Notes: generated by a model not told the origin, from the letters alone. A DNA stretch of 64,000 nucleotides from Dactylonectria macrodidyma (GCA_020744425.1 JAGMUV010000035.1:124001-188000); one strand, 5' to 3'. Numbered from the stretch's first letter, positions 21,430 to 30,887 are shown. Made by a program: numbers and translations.

Positions 21430-21600
21430 TGGCGGTCCAGATGATCCAACATGCGGAGGATCTCCTCATGAGGGAGTGTGACCCGCTCCCTTCGGGGCTC
21501 AAGGAGAGCCAACATGCGGAGGATCTCCTCATGAGGGACTCTGACCAGCTCCCTTCGAAGCTCGAGGAGAGCCTGTAGAGGGGCATTTTCAAAATGGACA
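21430..21600 (-). repeat. in-frame repeats in the Rep N-terminus
   Basis: A block around CATGCGGAGGATCTCCTCAT occurs at about 21451 and again at about 21513, giving the repeated protein motif [VL]P-H-E-E-I-L-R-M-L. Weaker copies extend to the start of the gene. The B and C copies show the same type of repeat with different copy number. Confidence 0.75.
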
Positions 21601-21776
21601 CTGAGCGGCCCTTGCGGGCGGTGGACGGCTCTCTGAGATGCCAGGGAGTTTGGAACCGTCGATTGAGAGGAACCCTGACTCCCTCGCGTCCTATTCTGTG
21701 TGCGTTGCCGATCCAGATCTTCCCATGTACGGCGGATCTCATCAAGTGGGACTCTGACTGGTTCTTGCCGGGGCAT

Positions 21777-22321
21777 GGTAGCAAGTGGATATAAGCCACG
21801 GGTGTGGTGAGGAGGGAAAGGAGAGGTAAAGCAAATGGCGCGCCATGTCTGACATGGAAAGCGGTCGAAACAAAAGAGAGCAAGTGTCTGGCATTAAAGG
21901 TTTCAGGCCCTGCCATCGGGGGCCATCGGGGGGAACAGTAGCGGTCGGAAGATCAGCATATAGGAGGCAGCTAGGTAAAGAAACAATCGACCGCCACTTG
22001 TAGAAAAGAAACAACCGAAAGGCACCGGTAGGACGGTCTTCCTGTGCCACTGACGATAAATCGCAACCATTTCTGTAGTTATTTCTGTAGTTATAAGGTC
22101 GGACGGTGGCGGAGCTCCGGGCACGGACGGAGTAGCGGGGACACCCTCCGAAACCCCACGTAGCAGATGAATCGTGGCTTATCTCCTGAGTGCGCAAACA
22201 CCTCCAAGGCGTACCTCGCCCCACATGATCACGGGCACCTCGGAAGTACGTGAGGGGTACGAAAAGTTTAATCCGATAAGAAATTAATGCTATTTCCCAC
22301 CTTAAACACCATCAAATTATT
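21777..22321. other. 5' region of Helitron A, non-coding
   Basis: No gene. The segment near 22067-22117 (AACCATTTC motifs, then CGGACGGTGGCGGAGCTCC) matches the 5' region of copy B at 38242-38375. It is probably promoter and leader sequence of Rep. The TTAA tetranucleotides at 22268, 22284 and 22302 are possible edges of the next element. Confidence 0.5.
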
Positions 22322-23796
22322 TTGATTTCATCAATGACTTCCCCTCCGATTCTAGAAGAGATACGGGTCATCAACCCCTATGATGACAGGAGCTTTATCA
22401 GGGAGGAGCACAGTCGCCGCCTGTGGCCAAATGGCCCTACGCGCGCCGTTGATTTTCCGGCTGAAAATGATCGAGGCACCAACTTCGAGCCTTTCCACGT
22501 AGAAACACGCCCTTTTCACATTAACACACTGCCTCCAACGCCTCTACAACTATTCCAGCTCTTTCTACCCATATCACTCGTTGAGAAATGGGTATCTTAC
22601 ACAAATTCCTGGATCACGTGGCTCAAAGAAAACGGCGTTATTGACAGCTGGAATACCCCGATGGAGCGGACTTCAAAACTACACAAATGGGAAGGAACAA
22701 CGGTCTCAGAGGTGTTATCGACGATTGGTGCGCTAATTTATATGGGTGTGCATAAAGAAAAGACGATACGAGGCTATTGGAAACCCCCCAAGCCCGGTGA
22801 TCAACGTCCTGCGCACTCATTTATCAAGTTCATCTCATACAACAAGTTTCAGCTTATCCACAGGCACCTTCGTCCCTTTGACCACACCAAATTTGACGAA
22901 ACTGTACCTATTCCGAAGGTATTCCAATGCGTTGAAGAGTGGTCTGACCATATGCAAGCCGTATCCATGCGGATATTCCGGCCCGGGTCTCACCTTGCCG
23001 TCGATGAGTGTATGATCCGTTATACCGGCAAAAGCGACGACATAACGGTTATCAAAAGCAAGCCGCCTGGAAAGACAACAAGCTTGTGTTATTTTTAACT
23101 ACCGTGTTTACCGGTGCCGACGATGAGCGTGTCGTCCGGCAGAGGAAGAAGCCGTCATCACGGAAGTCAGAAGCCAAGCCAATACAGCGTTTTTTTGGTA
23201 ACGAAGCTACCAAAGAGATCAACATACCGACAGTGGCTGCTACTTATAACGACCAAATGAATCACGTTGACCGTGGTGACCAATTGAGGTCATATTATAA
23301 GTACGATCATCCCCTACGCCGTGGTGCGTGGCAGGCACTTGCATGGACTTTCCTCCTTGACGTGGCCCTCGTTAACAGCTATATTGCTCAACTTCACGGA
23401 CCGCAGCCAAATTGGAAGAGATATACGAATCAAAGGGAGTGGCGAGAGTGCATTTATAACGAATTATTTAATACCTACGGCCATAACAGTCAAGCAAGGA
23501 GGCATTACCGAGCCGGAGACGAGCGTGATCTACAACAACCCGAATTACAGAGGGAACACATCGATCGCAAGATCAATCATGTCAACCGCAAGGTAAAGCC
23601 AGACTGCCTAGCCTGTCAGGGCTGTCGGCAGGGGCAGCTAAGAGTAAGAGCCCCGGAATGGAGCCCTCTTACGGAGGTCAGCGGCAATGAGGAAAAGAAG
23701 AAGATGAAGAGGCCGGATGTGCGGAGTCAGACCTCTCACGGATGCCGTATTTGTGATGTTGCGATTTGTAATACGAAGCATTGTTGGGACTTCTAA
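22322..23796 (+). pseudogene. piggyBac-type transposase, internally deleted
   Basis: The first part (22322 to about 23070) has RLWPNGPTRAVDF, LVEKWVSYTNSWI, the DDE_Tnp_1_7 start and the first catalytic Asp in LAVDECMIRYTGKS. The second part (about 23070-23796, another frame) resumes with WKDNKLVLFLTTVF, carries the third catalytic region in TYNDQMNHVDRGDQLRS and ends in the Cys-rich finger CLACQGCRQ ... CRICDVAICNTKHC. The roughly 150 residues that should lie between KSKPPG and WKDNK, including the second catalytic Asp, are missing, and the junction changes frame. The gene is therefore an inactive deletion derivative. TTAA target duplications and inverted ends could not be delimited with confidence. 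Confidence 0.85.
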
Positions 23797-23805
23797 AATA
23801 CTACG

Positions 23806-23866
23806 TCACCCCATGCACATTGGAGCGGTGATGGGGTGCATGGGGTAGCCTCAGCCGAAGGCTGTG
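23806..23866. repeat. two hairpins downstream of the piggyBac and helicase stops
   Basis: CCCCATGCAC (from about 23812) and GTGCATGGGG (to about 23846) form a 10-bp stem, and CAGCCGAAGGCTG follows at about 23853-23865. It lies between the convergent stops of the piggyBac gene and the helicase fragment. It could be a transposon end or a bidirectional 3' end; no CTRR motif follows on either strand. Confidence 0.6.
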
Positions 23867-23901
23867 TGTCCGCGGGCCGGGAAGCTATTACTACTACTGC
23901 A

Positions 23902-25092
23902 TTATCTACGTACTGATCCACTGCCATGGCCATTCTTGGTATTATGTGACATGTACGGATTCCGTGTGAGCACCTGTCGTTTCCTAAGCTCCTGATCCCT
24001 CATCTTCATCTTCATGCCATCCGGGGGAGACCCGTAGACCAGGTGATTACGATCAAATGGTGCATCCAACATCAGACCCTCGAGCGTTTTCACGCGAGAG
24101 ATAGCTACGTAGCTTAAACCAGTCTGAAAGTCCCGGCAGGACAGATCTGTAACTATCATGTCTTCGGTAATGCTTTGTGACTTGTGCACAGTAATTGCGT
24201 AGCATACGATCAGGGGAAACTGGGTGCGAGCGCAGAGAGTGGCTCCGATGAGGAAGTCCCTCTCCACTGGGAGAATCGGCACAATCTTCCTGCCATCAGG
24301 GGTGGTCAGGAATACCGGTCCGCTGTATTTGTCGAACTCCATCATGATAACACAGGGAGGGTCTTGGATGGGGTCGGCCCCAGGTGCCCAGCCGATATCG
24401 TAAACCGTGCCGCGAGCGCCGTTGCAGAGGCCAACTGGCTGCCAAAGGTTCGACGTCAGCATCAGACGGGAGCCAATGCATATGGGGATCTGCTTCGCAA
24501 GGTTGCCCGCCTTGTCATCAGGCGCAGCAGCCGCGCCGGGGCCGACGTTCTTAGCCATGACCTGGATGACTGGCCGGCTGAGGCGGTCGAGGTGATAGTG
24601 GTTATATTCGTTCACCCTATCTTTAGTGGCATATACTCGTAAGGCGTTGACAAACCTTGCGACCTCTTGATCGTCTTGTTTTGCCTGTACGCGGCTGGAA
24701 AGGAGCTTCCAGGACTCCACAGATAGTTGAAGCAGCCGCAATTCCCCGAGAGCTAGGCGGAATGCCTCCTGATCGTCGCCACGCTGCCGCTGGACAACTT
24801 TCAAGAAGACCGATTTATCGAATCGCCTATATGCGTTTCTGCCATTAATCTCTACTCCCTGAACCTCTTTATCGTAATAAAGCGGCTTCTGCAGCACAGG
24901 GGGAAGCTGAAAGAAGTCACCAACCAACAGGATGTTCAGGCCGCCAAAGAACTCTTCGTTCTTATTCGGAAACGCCTCTCGGAGACGGTCATCGATCCAA
25001 GATAGCTGACGCAGTCCTAGCATGCTCTTCTCGTCAATGATTAGATACTTGATATCTTTAAGCTTCTTCTCGCGGTCGATCTTGGCTGGCAT
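23902..25092 (-). pseudogene. PIF1-like helicase, C-terminal two thirds only
   Basis: 396 codons beginning MPAKIDREKKLKDIKYL directly after an in-frame TAG. Visible motifs: YLIIDEKSMLG (motif II), LLVGDFFQLPPVL (motif III), the middle block IPICIGSRLMLTSNLW (motif IV-like), and the C-terminal CYAITVHKSQSITEDM and YVAISRVKTLEGL. The Walker A loop that must precede motif II is absent and was not found in any minus frame up to 25347. It is a different branch from the Helitron helicases in this window (no SISHH or YVQLSRC blocks). Upstream on the same strand the sequence is cut by a MITE (25348-25597) and a hAT (25827-29135), so the missing N-terminus may have been separated by these insertions. 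Confidence 0.78.
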
Positions 25093-25347
25093 CTACATTC
25101 TGTGGTTAGCCCGAAGTACTGCGACCATTAAGTAAGAATATCTGCCCCAGGCCCCTGCGAACCTTTAAACGCGCCGAGTTGAAATATTGAGGGAGTTAGT
25201 GACAAAGTCTCCCCTGCACGGCGTCGTGAACGATGGCCTCGCTGGATAGCAGCCCGCTTGGCCCTTGCGCCAGCCATGGAGGAATTGTCCTGTGAGTCTC
25301 TCCCGCACTGGAGGAATCTAGGAGCCAAGTCAGAGTGACCTATATCC

Positions 25348-25597
25348 CTTAGAGTGCCATAAGGCTACACTTACGCTAGTAGCAGGGATTCAGACCAACT
25401 GCAAAGCGAGAAAGTTGAGATACATAAGGTCCCACCTATTTTATATGATGCCAGAAGTCACGGCTCTAACATATCTACATCATAGTACATAACATTCCAT
25501 ATTGCTACACAGCTTATCGGCGGTCAAAGAGCGTACCGTTGATCTCCCGGGCCTCCGTGGGTCACCAAGCCCAAGTGTAGCCTTACGGCACTCTAAG
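25348..25597. mobile_element. 250-bp MITE with 25-bp inverted ends
   Basis: CTTAGAGTGCCATAAGGCTA at 25348 is mirrored by TAGCCTTACGGCACTCTAAG ending at 25597; the arms are 25 bp with one mismatch. TA lies symmetrically near both ends, which would fit a Tc1/mariner-type TA duplication with GAGTGCC ends. No coding capacity. Confidence 0.78.
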
Positions 25598-25826
25598 AGA
25601 TAAGACGTGCTGCTTCGGATAGTAGACGGATCATAATGTGAGGCGGTTAGTAGTGTCGGCTGCATAGGAGGTGAGGGAGCTATTGTACGGAAGAGCCGCG
25701 AGCTTTGTTGGGTTGGTGGAATTGGCGTCCCTAACACTACACGCGGCTGGCTAATCGACGCCCGGATAACGTCTTGGCTGTATGACATTGCCGTAGCCTC
25801 TCTGGCGACGTAGGCTGGGTTCCGAG

Positions 25827-28800
25827 CAGCGCTCCTAATAGTGCGCACCATTAAGAGCACTATTAGTGCACACTGCCGTGCACACTAATAGTCCGTGCAC
25901 TATTGGTTCAGTGTACGTTTCTCGGACTACACTGCTGGTTCAGTGCAAGCCTTCAGACCACACTGCTGGTTCAGTGCAAGCCTTCAGACCACACTGATGG
26001 TCCAGTGTGAACTTGACCAGACTGACCACTAGTGCAGTGCGAGGGTCGCAGACTAACAGTCCCACTAGCGCGCTGGGGAAATTTCCAATAGGGCGCTAAG
26101 ACATGTTAGCGGGTACAATAGTTTAGCTGTGTTAAGCTATTGTAACGTAGGTATCACGCTACTGACACAATCGTCTTAAACAGTGTCCATATTCAGCAGC
26201 GAACCTAACTTTTTACCGTGGCCAATCATTGGCCAGCGGACTTGATAAGGCCAAACCGGGAAGTTGAAGGCGGAATCCAAGAACGACTTGGAGCCTGTAG
26301 TCCAAACCAATCTCTAGGACTTCTGAATTGGCTGGTTACCAAGCATGGGTGGCCGGATCCAACGATTGGAAGCGGTTGGTTGATTTCAGCCCCTGCGGCT
26401 TGGCCTGTATATTTGTAGTCATCGACTCTCAAGTGCCTTGGGAGGAAGTTGTACAGCCTATATCTACACCCACTACCCTTGAGGTCGACAGACCAAAGGT
26501 GCCACAAGCAACCTGGTCTCTTCAACAATTCTGCTCTACCAGACTCCCGTGATCGCCACCTTATTGTCTACGTGCCGTCTTTGCTGAATCATGTCCTCTA
26601 GCGTGGATCACTCCGAGACTGCCAGTGCTATTGGCAGTACCAGCCATACGGTTGACTCCGACCTTCTTGCTCATACAGCATTATCACCATCATCTTCGCC
26701 ACCCTCTAGTGCGCCCCGCAAAAAGACGTCTCCCATCTGGCGGTACTGTCGAAGCGAAGAAGGGAAGGGTACTCCGGCAGCTTGGGTCGATTCCAACGGA
26801 ACGAAATGGTGGCATTGCCAACCCTGCTTCGACAAGAAAAGAGCGAAGAAATACAACTGCTCTGGTGGGTCGTCCGCCATTGTCAATCATTTGCGGACGG
26901 AGCACAAGATCATGGTTTCTGGAAGGCAAGAGACCATGCGGGAAGTGACGCAAAGTCGCCTTGGAGACATCACTGCCTTCCTGGCCGATGAAAGTCTTGC
27001 CTCCACCAAGAAACGCAAGGCGACGGCAGAGGAAGATGCCCTAGACCCAGCTACCCTGCGCGAATTGTACTGTCGATACACAGTAGCTTTGCAGCCTCTC
27101 CTTTGCTCATGTTGAGCAGCCGGCCTTTCGCGACTTTATCCGGTATATTCGTCCGGCCGCTGATGATCTCCTCCCGAGGTCTGGTGACACGGTTAAAAAT
27201 GACTTACAATGGGGATACGACAACAAAAAGGAGTTTGTAAAGCGAGCTCTACAGAATGCCCTCTCATCAATCCACATTGTTCCTGACAACTGGACATCGC
27301 CAAATTGTTTTGGCGTAATAGGATTCACAGTTCAATTCGTTACCGAAGATCATGGCCTGCAGTCACTGGTGGTGAGGATAAAGGAATTGGAAGGACAGCA
27401 CAGCGGCGAGAACATGGCAGAAGCTATCATGGAGCTCATACGAGAATTTGGAATAGCGTCAAAAGTTGGATACTTTATGATGGATAATGCCACCAACATG
27501 AACACCATGATCGACAAAATCTCCGACGACTTAGAACAGGAGTTCGATGTTTTCTACGATCCTCTTCCTCACCGACTTCGCTGTTTCGGCCACATCATTA
27601 ATCTGGCTGTGATGGAGTTCCTCATTGGAAAGCGACCACCCACAACTGATTCCTACCACGGGCCATCCGACGAGGAAGTTGAGCAATGGAGAAAGCGAGG
27701 GGCGATAGGCAAGCTGCATAATATCGTGGTCTACATCACTTGGACCCCCCAGCGACTTCAAACGTTTACTCGTCTCACCGACGGTCTAAGGCTACGACGC
27801 GATAATGACACTCGTTGGAATTCGTGGTACGGCATGGTCGAATGGGTCCTCAGGCCTAAAATCCGGCAAGCTATCACTGTATTTTGTGCTCAGGAGCCGG
27901 CTCTGCAGGACGATGTTCTGACTCCAGCTGACTGGACAACTTTGGCGGAGACTCATAAATTTCTCGAGCCATTTTATGACGCTACAATAGCCAATGAAGG
28001 CATGGGGATTTCCATCTCTGACGTTCTGCCTGCCATGGACTATCTCTTGCATCACATTGAGGCGGCCAAGAAGGCCACTACCATCCCCCACCTGGCAACT
28101 ATGATGGAGACCGCGTGGGCAAAACTGGCCGACTACTATGAATTGACGGAAGATTCGCCGGTCTATTCAGCAGCGACGGTGTTGAATCCTTCCCTCAAGT
28201 GGGCATACATGGAGAAGACTTGGGAGGGCAAGACTGAATGGATTGAGAGGGCTAAAGCCCGCGTAGGCGAGCTATGGAGGGAGGCGTATAAATCAACCAC
28301 CTCCTTGCCTGTTCTTCGACCAGGTTTTGCACAGGAGCCAACGACAAGGCGACTAAATGGGTACAAAGTGTGGATGAAAGAGCAAAAGGCTACCATTTTC
28401 AACATGGACTACGACGAGTACGAAGCGTACTGCCATGAGCCTGTGATTATGGTATCGGATCCGCTGAAATGGTGGTTGGAACCAGCGCAGCGACGGCGGT
28501 TCCCTAACTTATCTTTGATGGCCATTGACATTCTGTCGATTGCGCCGATGTCTACTGAGACAGAGCGACTCTTCTCTAAGGCCAAACTCTCGGTAACAGA
28601 GCAGCGAGGAGCTATGAATATCGAAACGTTGAATCTCTTGGAATGCCTACGATCCTGGGACAGTAGCGTTCTGATAGTCCCATCAGAGGTAAGATTTCTG
28701 CTTTGTCAGATGCGCGGTTGTCTAAGTGTGTCTAGTGTTGCTATGTACGGCAGCCGCCAGCACCATCTCCAATGCTTAGTATTCAGGAAAGGGGTTAGCA

Positions 28801-29135
28801 AGGCGGCGGGTGAGGCAATTCGACGACGGCGTTGGGAGCTTTGGAGGCAGCGTGGCAGGTACGAGGAGGGCAGGCCGCAAGTCGGGTTATTTTGTTCAGA
28901 CTAATAGTGTAGACCACAGTTTGCACTGTTGGTTTAGTTTGGCCGTGATGAACAGACCAACAGTTCAGTTTGCGTTTCTCAGGCAGACTGATAGTTTAGT
29001 TTGGCCAAGTCAGGCGGACTGGCAGTTTAGTGTGGCTAAGTCAAACGGGTCGGCAGTTTAGTGTGGCCAAGCCAAATGGACTAATGGATCAGTTTGAGGT
29101 CTCTAAACCGAACGGTTGCACTATTAGGAGCCCTG
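25827..29135 (+). mobile_element. hAT transposon, 3.3 kb, 8-bp TSD
   Basis: The inverted ends are CAGSGCTCCTAATAGTGC (25827-25844 and 29118-29135, one mismatch), flanked by GTTCCGAG at 25819-25826 and 29136-29143. Both subterminal regions are crowded with CAGTG/CACTG-, TTCAGTG- and TTTAGT-type repeats (25860-26040 and 28905-29100), the usual transposase-binding architecture of hATs. It carries one transposase gene (26591-28904) with a frameshift. It lies in the region upstream of the truncated helicase. Confidence 0.92.
26591..28904 (+). pseudogene. hAT transposase with one frameshift
   Basis: Part 1 (26591-27115): a Ser/Thr-rich start, then a BED-type zinc finger (WHCQPCFDKKRAKKYNC ... IVNHLRTEHK). 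Part 2 is in the frame of 27102-28904. It continues directly with FAHVEQPAFRDFIRYI and has DNWTSPNCFGVIGF, GYFMMDNATNMNTMID, LRCFGHIINLAVMEF, a DNDTRWNSWYGMVEW block and the hAT dimerisation region MAIDILSIAPMSTETERLFS. The frame changes near 27080-27102; no splice sites of plausible spacing are there, so I read it as an indel. After LLECLRSWDSS the tail is not hAT-like. Family length is usually 650-800 residues, which fits. A single repair would restore it, so it is a young relic. Confidence 0.88.
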
Positions 29136-29272
29136 GTTCCGAGTCTGTCGTTAAGAGGCGATAGGCCAGCATCTTCTTCAGTTCTCTTCGGAGCGGGACC
29201 CTCAGTTGAAGAAGGACCGACGGCGAGGTTTCTTAATGTCAGGATCGCGCCTTTGGATCTGGAACGCTTCAC

Positions 29273-29479
29273 TTAGTTAGTATTGAATGTCTTGCGGAGT
29301 GGGGAGACAGGGCTGACATGAGAATTGCACCGACTACGACATTCCAGGCAGTTCTTGGTGTTCCCAGCAGATTTCCGTTTGCTGACGAAGTCACCAGCCG
29401 GTTTCTTCTCGCCACAGCGGGCACAGACAATGGACACTAAGTCATCTTGAAGCCCTTGAGGACTAGACTTCGGATGCAT
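29273..29479 (-). CDS. small CxxC zinc-ribbon-like ORF (hypothetical)
   Basis: 68 codons from ATG at 29479. It contains IVCARCGEKKPAGDFVSKRK and NTKNCLECRSRCNS, a C-x2-C ... C-x2-C pattern seen at the N-terminus of several fungal DNA-binding or helicase-associated proteins. The frame ends at 29273 and a second open stretch (29272-29144) continues on the same strand up to the hAT end. It lies on the same strand and upstream of the truncated PIF1-like helicase, so it may be its original N-terminus, now separated by the hAT and MITE. It could also be a chance ORF. Confidence 0.4.
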   Translation of the reverse strand: MHPKSSPQGLQDDLVSIVCARCGEKKPAGDFVSKRKSAGNTKNCLECRSRCNSHVSPVSPLRKTFNTN

Positions 29480-29929
29480 TACTCAATGACGCAAGACATG
29501 AAGATGCGTTGCGTGAACGAAGTTTCCATGCCAAGCGAATGCCAAGCGAAATTCCGAGTAAACAAGCCAGGGGGACTGCTAGCTGGTAAGCTAGGCCCAC
29601 TTTTTATGAGCCGTCGTCCAGTTGCTCCTCGTTTTGTGGCCGTCCATACAAAATTTAAGCCAATCAGAGACCGAGAAACTTATTAATCCCTGTCTGCACC
29701 AAACCCTCATTATTGGGAAAACTTATGGATTAATGTAGAGTCAGCCTTCGGCTGAATCACCACCTAATTTAGCAGAGGAATTATGTACCCTTTTTTTGGC
29801 GCCTTCTGATTGGATCGAACCCCTCGTCGTGACCTGGTTGGAGGTGTTTGCGCACTCAGGAGATGGGTTTTTGGACTGTGGCTTAGCGTGGCGAAGCGCG
29901 ATCAGGGCGCTATGCGGCCCGAGCGTAGG
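29480..29929. other. non-coding spacer, part of Helitron A region
   Basis: No gene recognised. It contains the canonical Helitron-like 3' hairpin at 29741-29767, described separately. Confidence 0.4.
29741..29767 (+). repeat. candidate canonical Helitron 3' end (hairpin plus CTAA)
   Basis: The perfect 15-bp palindrome TCAGCCTTCGGCTGA (29741-29755) is followed after 8 nt by CTAA and then T. This is the layout of a canonical Helitron 3' terminus (hairpin, short spacer, CTRR, host T). The 5' end of such an element was not found. Confidence 0.4.
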
Positions 29930-29967
29930 GAGGGCGCGGAAGGAAGAACCTTTCGTTCCGAAAGGCA
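29930..29967 (-). repeat. Helitron 5' terminal block (right end of A or of a lost copy)
   Basis: GGCGCGGAAGGAAGAACC leads into one copy of CCTTTCGTTCCGAAAGGCA ending at 29967. The next base begins hAT coding sequence (CCACGAAATCTGG). The last 14 nt are the reverse complement of the internal motif of the 3' terminal blocks. Confidence 0.75.
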
Positions 29968-29982
29968 CCACGAAATCTGGTA
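29968..29982 (+). pseudogene. split hAT gene, codons before the BED finger
   Basis: 15 bases, CCACGAAATCTGGTA, encoding H-E-I-W-Y in phase with CTGCAAGCACTGC at 30395 once the small Helitron 29983-30394 is skipped. The result is the WYCKHC start of a BED zinc finger. Confidence 0.75.
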
Positions 29983-30394
29983 CAGGAGACCGGTCCCCTA
30001 CGGGGCCCGCCAATGCCTTTCGGAACGAGGCTGAGAAAAGTGGCGCGGCGAGTGGCGCGGCGATTGTGGTGCAGCTCGAGGCTGAGGGAAGTGGCGCGGC
30101 GATTTGTGGTGCAGCTCGCACGGACCGCTTGGTGGACCGAGTTTACGAAGGAGGGCGCGGAAGAAAGAACAGGAGACCGGTCCCCTACGGGGCCCGCCAA
30201 TGCCTTTCGGAACGAGGCTGAGAAAAGTGGCGCGGCGAGTGGCGCGGCGATTGTGGTGCAGCTCGAGGCTGAGGGAAGTGGCGCGGCGATTTGTGGTGCA
30301 GCTCGCACGGACCGCTTGGTGGACCGAGTTTACGAAGGAGGGCGCGGAAGAAAGAACCTTTCGTTCCGAAAGGCACCTTTCGTTCCGAAAGGCA
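29983..30394 (-). mobile_element. small non-autonomous Helitron (412 bp), internally duplicated
   Basis: It is composed of two near-identical 187-bp units (29983-30169 and 30170-30356), each starting CAGGAGACCGGTCCCCTACG, followed by two 19-bp copies of CCTTTCGTTCCGAAAGGCA (30357-30375 and 30376-30394). Removing it rejoins the hAT reading frame exactly (TGGTA|CTGC). It therefore inserted between A and C with no target duplication, although a one- or two-base shift (A or C) is ambiguous. The terminal CGTTCCGAAAGGCA is the exact reverse complement of TGCCTTTCGGAACG located about 31 nt inside the other end. It carries no coding sequence. Confidence 0.87.
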
Positions 30395-30530
30395 CTGCAA
30401 GCACTGCGACTACACGAAAACGCCTAATTCGGTAACGACGAACATGAGCCGAGCCCGCAAGCACCTGCGGGACTTTCACGGCATCCGGGTTATAGAGTAC
30501 GCCGAAAGGCCGGATCTGAAGAAGCAGCAA
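30395..30530 (+). pseudogene. split hAT gene, BED zinc-finger exon
   Basis: This stretch encodes CKHCDYTKTPNSVTTNMSR, then HLRDFHGIRVIEY and RPDLKKQQ: a BED finger with C-x2-C and H-x4-H. It ends exactly at the CAGGAG terminus of Helitron B. The frame resumes at 58206 with HGTITDLFGRQEERQ. Upstream it connects to 29968-29982. It is thus the N-terminal exon of the hAT at 58206-60260, separated from the rest by about 27.7 kb of inserted elements. Confidence 0.87.
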
Positions 30531-30887
30531 CAGGAGACCGGTCCCTGCGGGCCCGCCAATGCCTTTCGGAACGTCCCTCGGATCCTCTGATTTCTCTAAT
30601 GGTTCTTCGATCGATGACGGCTCGGTGTATTGACGGAGGGTATACGGCGTTAGGTGGTCCTTTGGGAGGTGAGTAGGACGGTTTTGTTTCGCATCACTGT
30701 GGCTTACTGTCCAGAACCTTATCTGCCGGGTGACGTAAGGATTCGATACCATGGGAACTGTAAGAACTTGACTCCTCAATTCTCCTAAACAGAAAGCTTC
30801 CGAAATCGCAAATTTATATATTATATCCTTATCTTTATTTCTTTGACCGCCTGATCATCCTCAGGTTGTAGTACTGAGCCACTCTCC

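Larger units (their letters stand above)
15619..21776 (-). pseudogene. Helitron A Rep-helicase, intron-containing, helicase part broken
   Basis: Exon 1 (21776-17977) is fully open. It has an N-terminal repeat region (EPVRVPLDEIRR, LVRVPHEEILRM, VTLPHEEILRM), a Cys-rich segment (HCVFCYGK ... CRKCL ... HVCREC), a DUF6570-like block (NNMDIGCEHRYPEELDG) and the HUH-type Rep domain with GSLHLHGLLWL and the tyrosine region HSHTFTCLKYSLKG. A 55-bp intron (17922-17976) joins it to the PIF1/RecD-like helicase: GGPGGTGKSRIVDAL (Walker A), LVLVIDEISML (Walker B), LMGDFHQFAPV and the C-terminal YVQLSRC motif. Two lesions: a deletion of about 23 bp near 17445 shifts the frame, and TGA at 16321-16323 replaces the Trp seen in copies B and C. 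Rep would nick and ligate, and the helicase would unwind, in rolling-circle transposition. Confidence 0.88.
14296..29967 (-). mobile_element. Helitron copy A (Helitron2-like); right end inferred
   Basis: The left (3') terminus CAGGAGACCGG with the GC hairpin and internal TGCCTTTCGGAACG is clear at 14296-14341. The body holds an antisense cargo gene (14717-15379) and a minus-strand Rep-helicase gene (21776 to 15619). The matching terminus CGTTCCGAAAGGCA is found at 29954-29967, preceded by the GGCGCGGAAGGAAGAACC block shared with the other copies. Between 22322 and 29135 lie a piggyBac relic, a helicase fragment, a MITE and a hAT. If the right end is 29967, those are later insertions or captured sequence. 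Alternatively copy A ends near 22230 and the 29967 end belongs to another, left-truncated copy. Confidence 0.5.

Noticed and set aside
22261..22310. TTAA sites as piggyBac target duplications
   Set aside because: Several TTAA occur on the left but none at a matching right end with inverted termini, so the element borders cannot be set.
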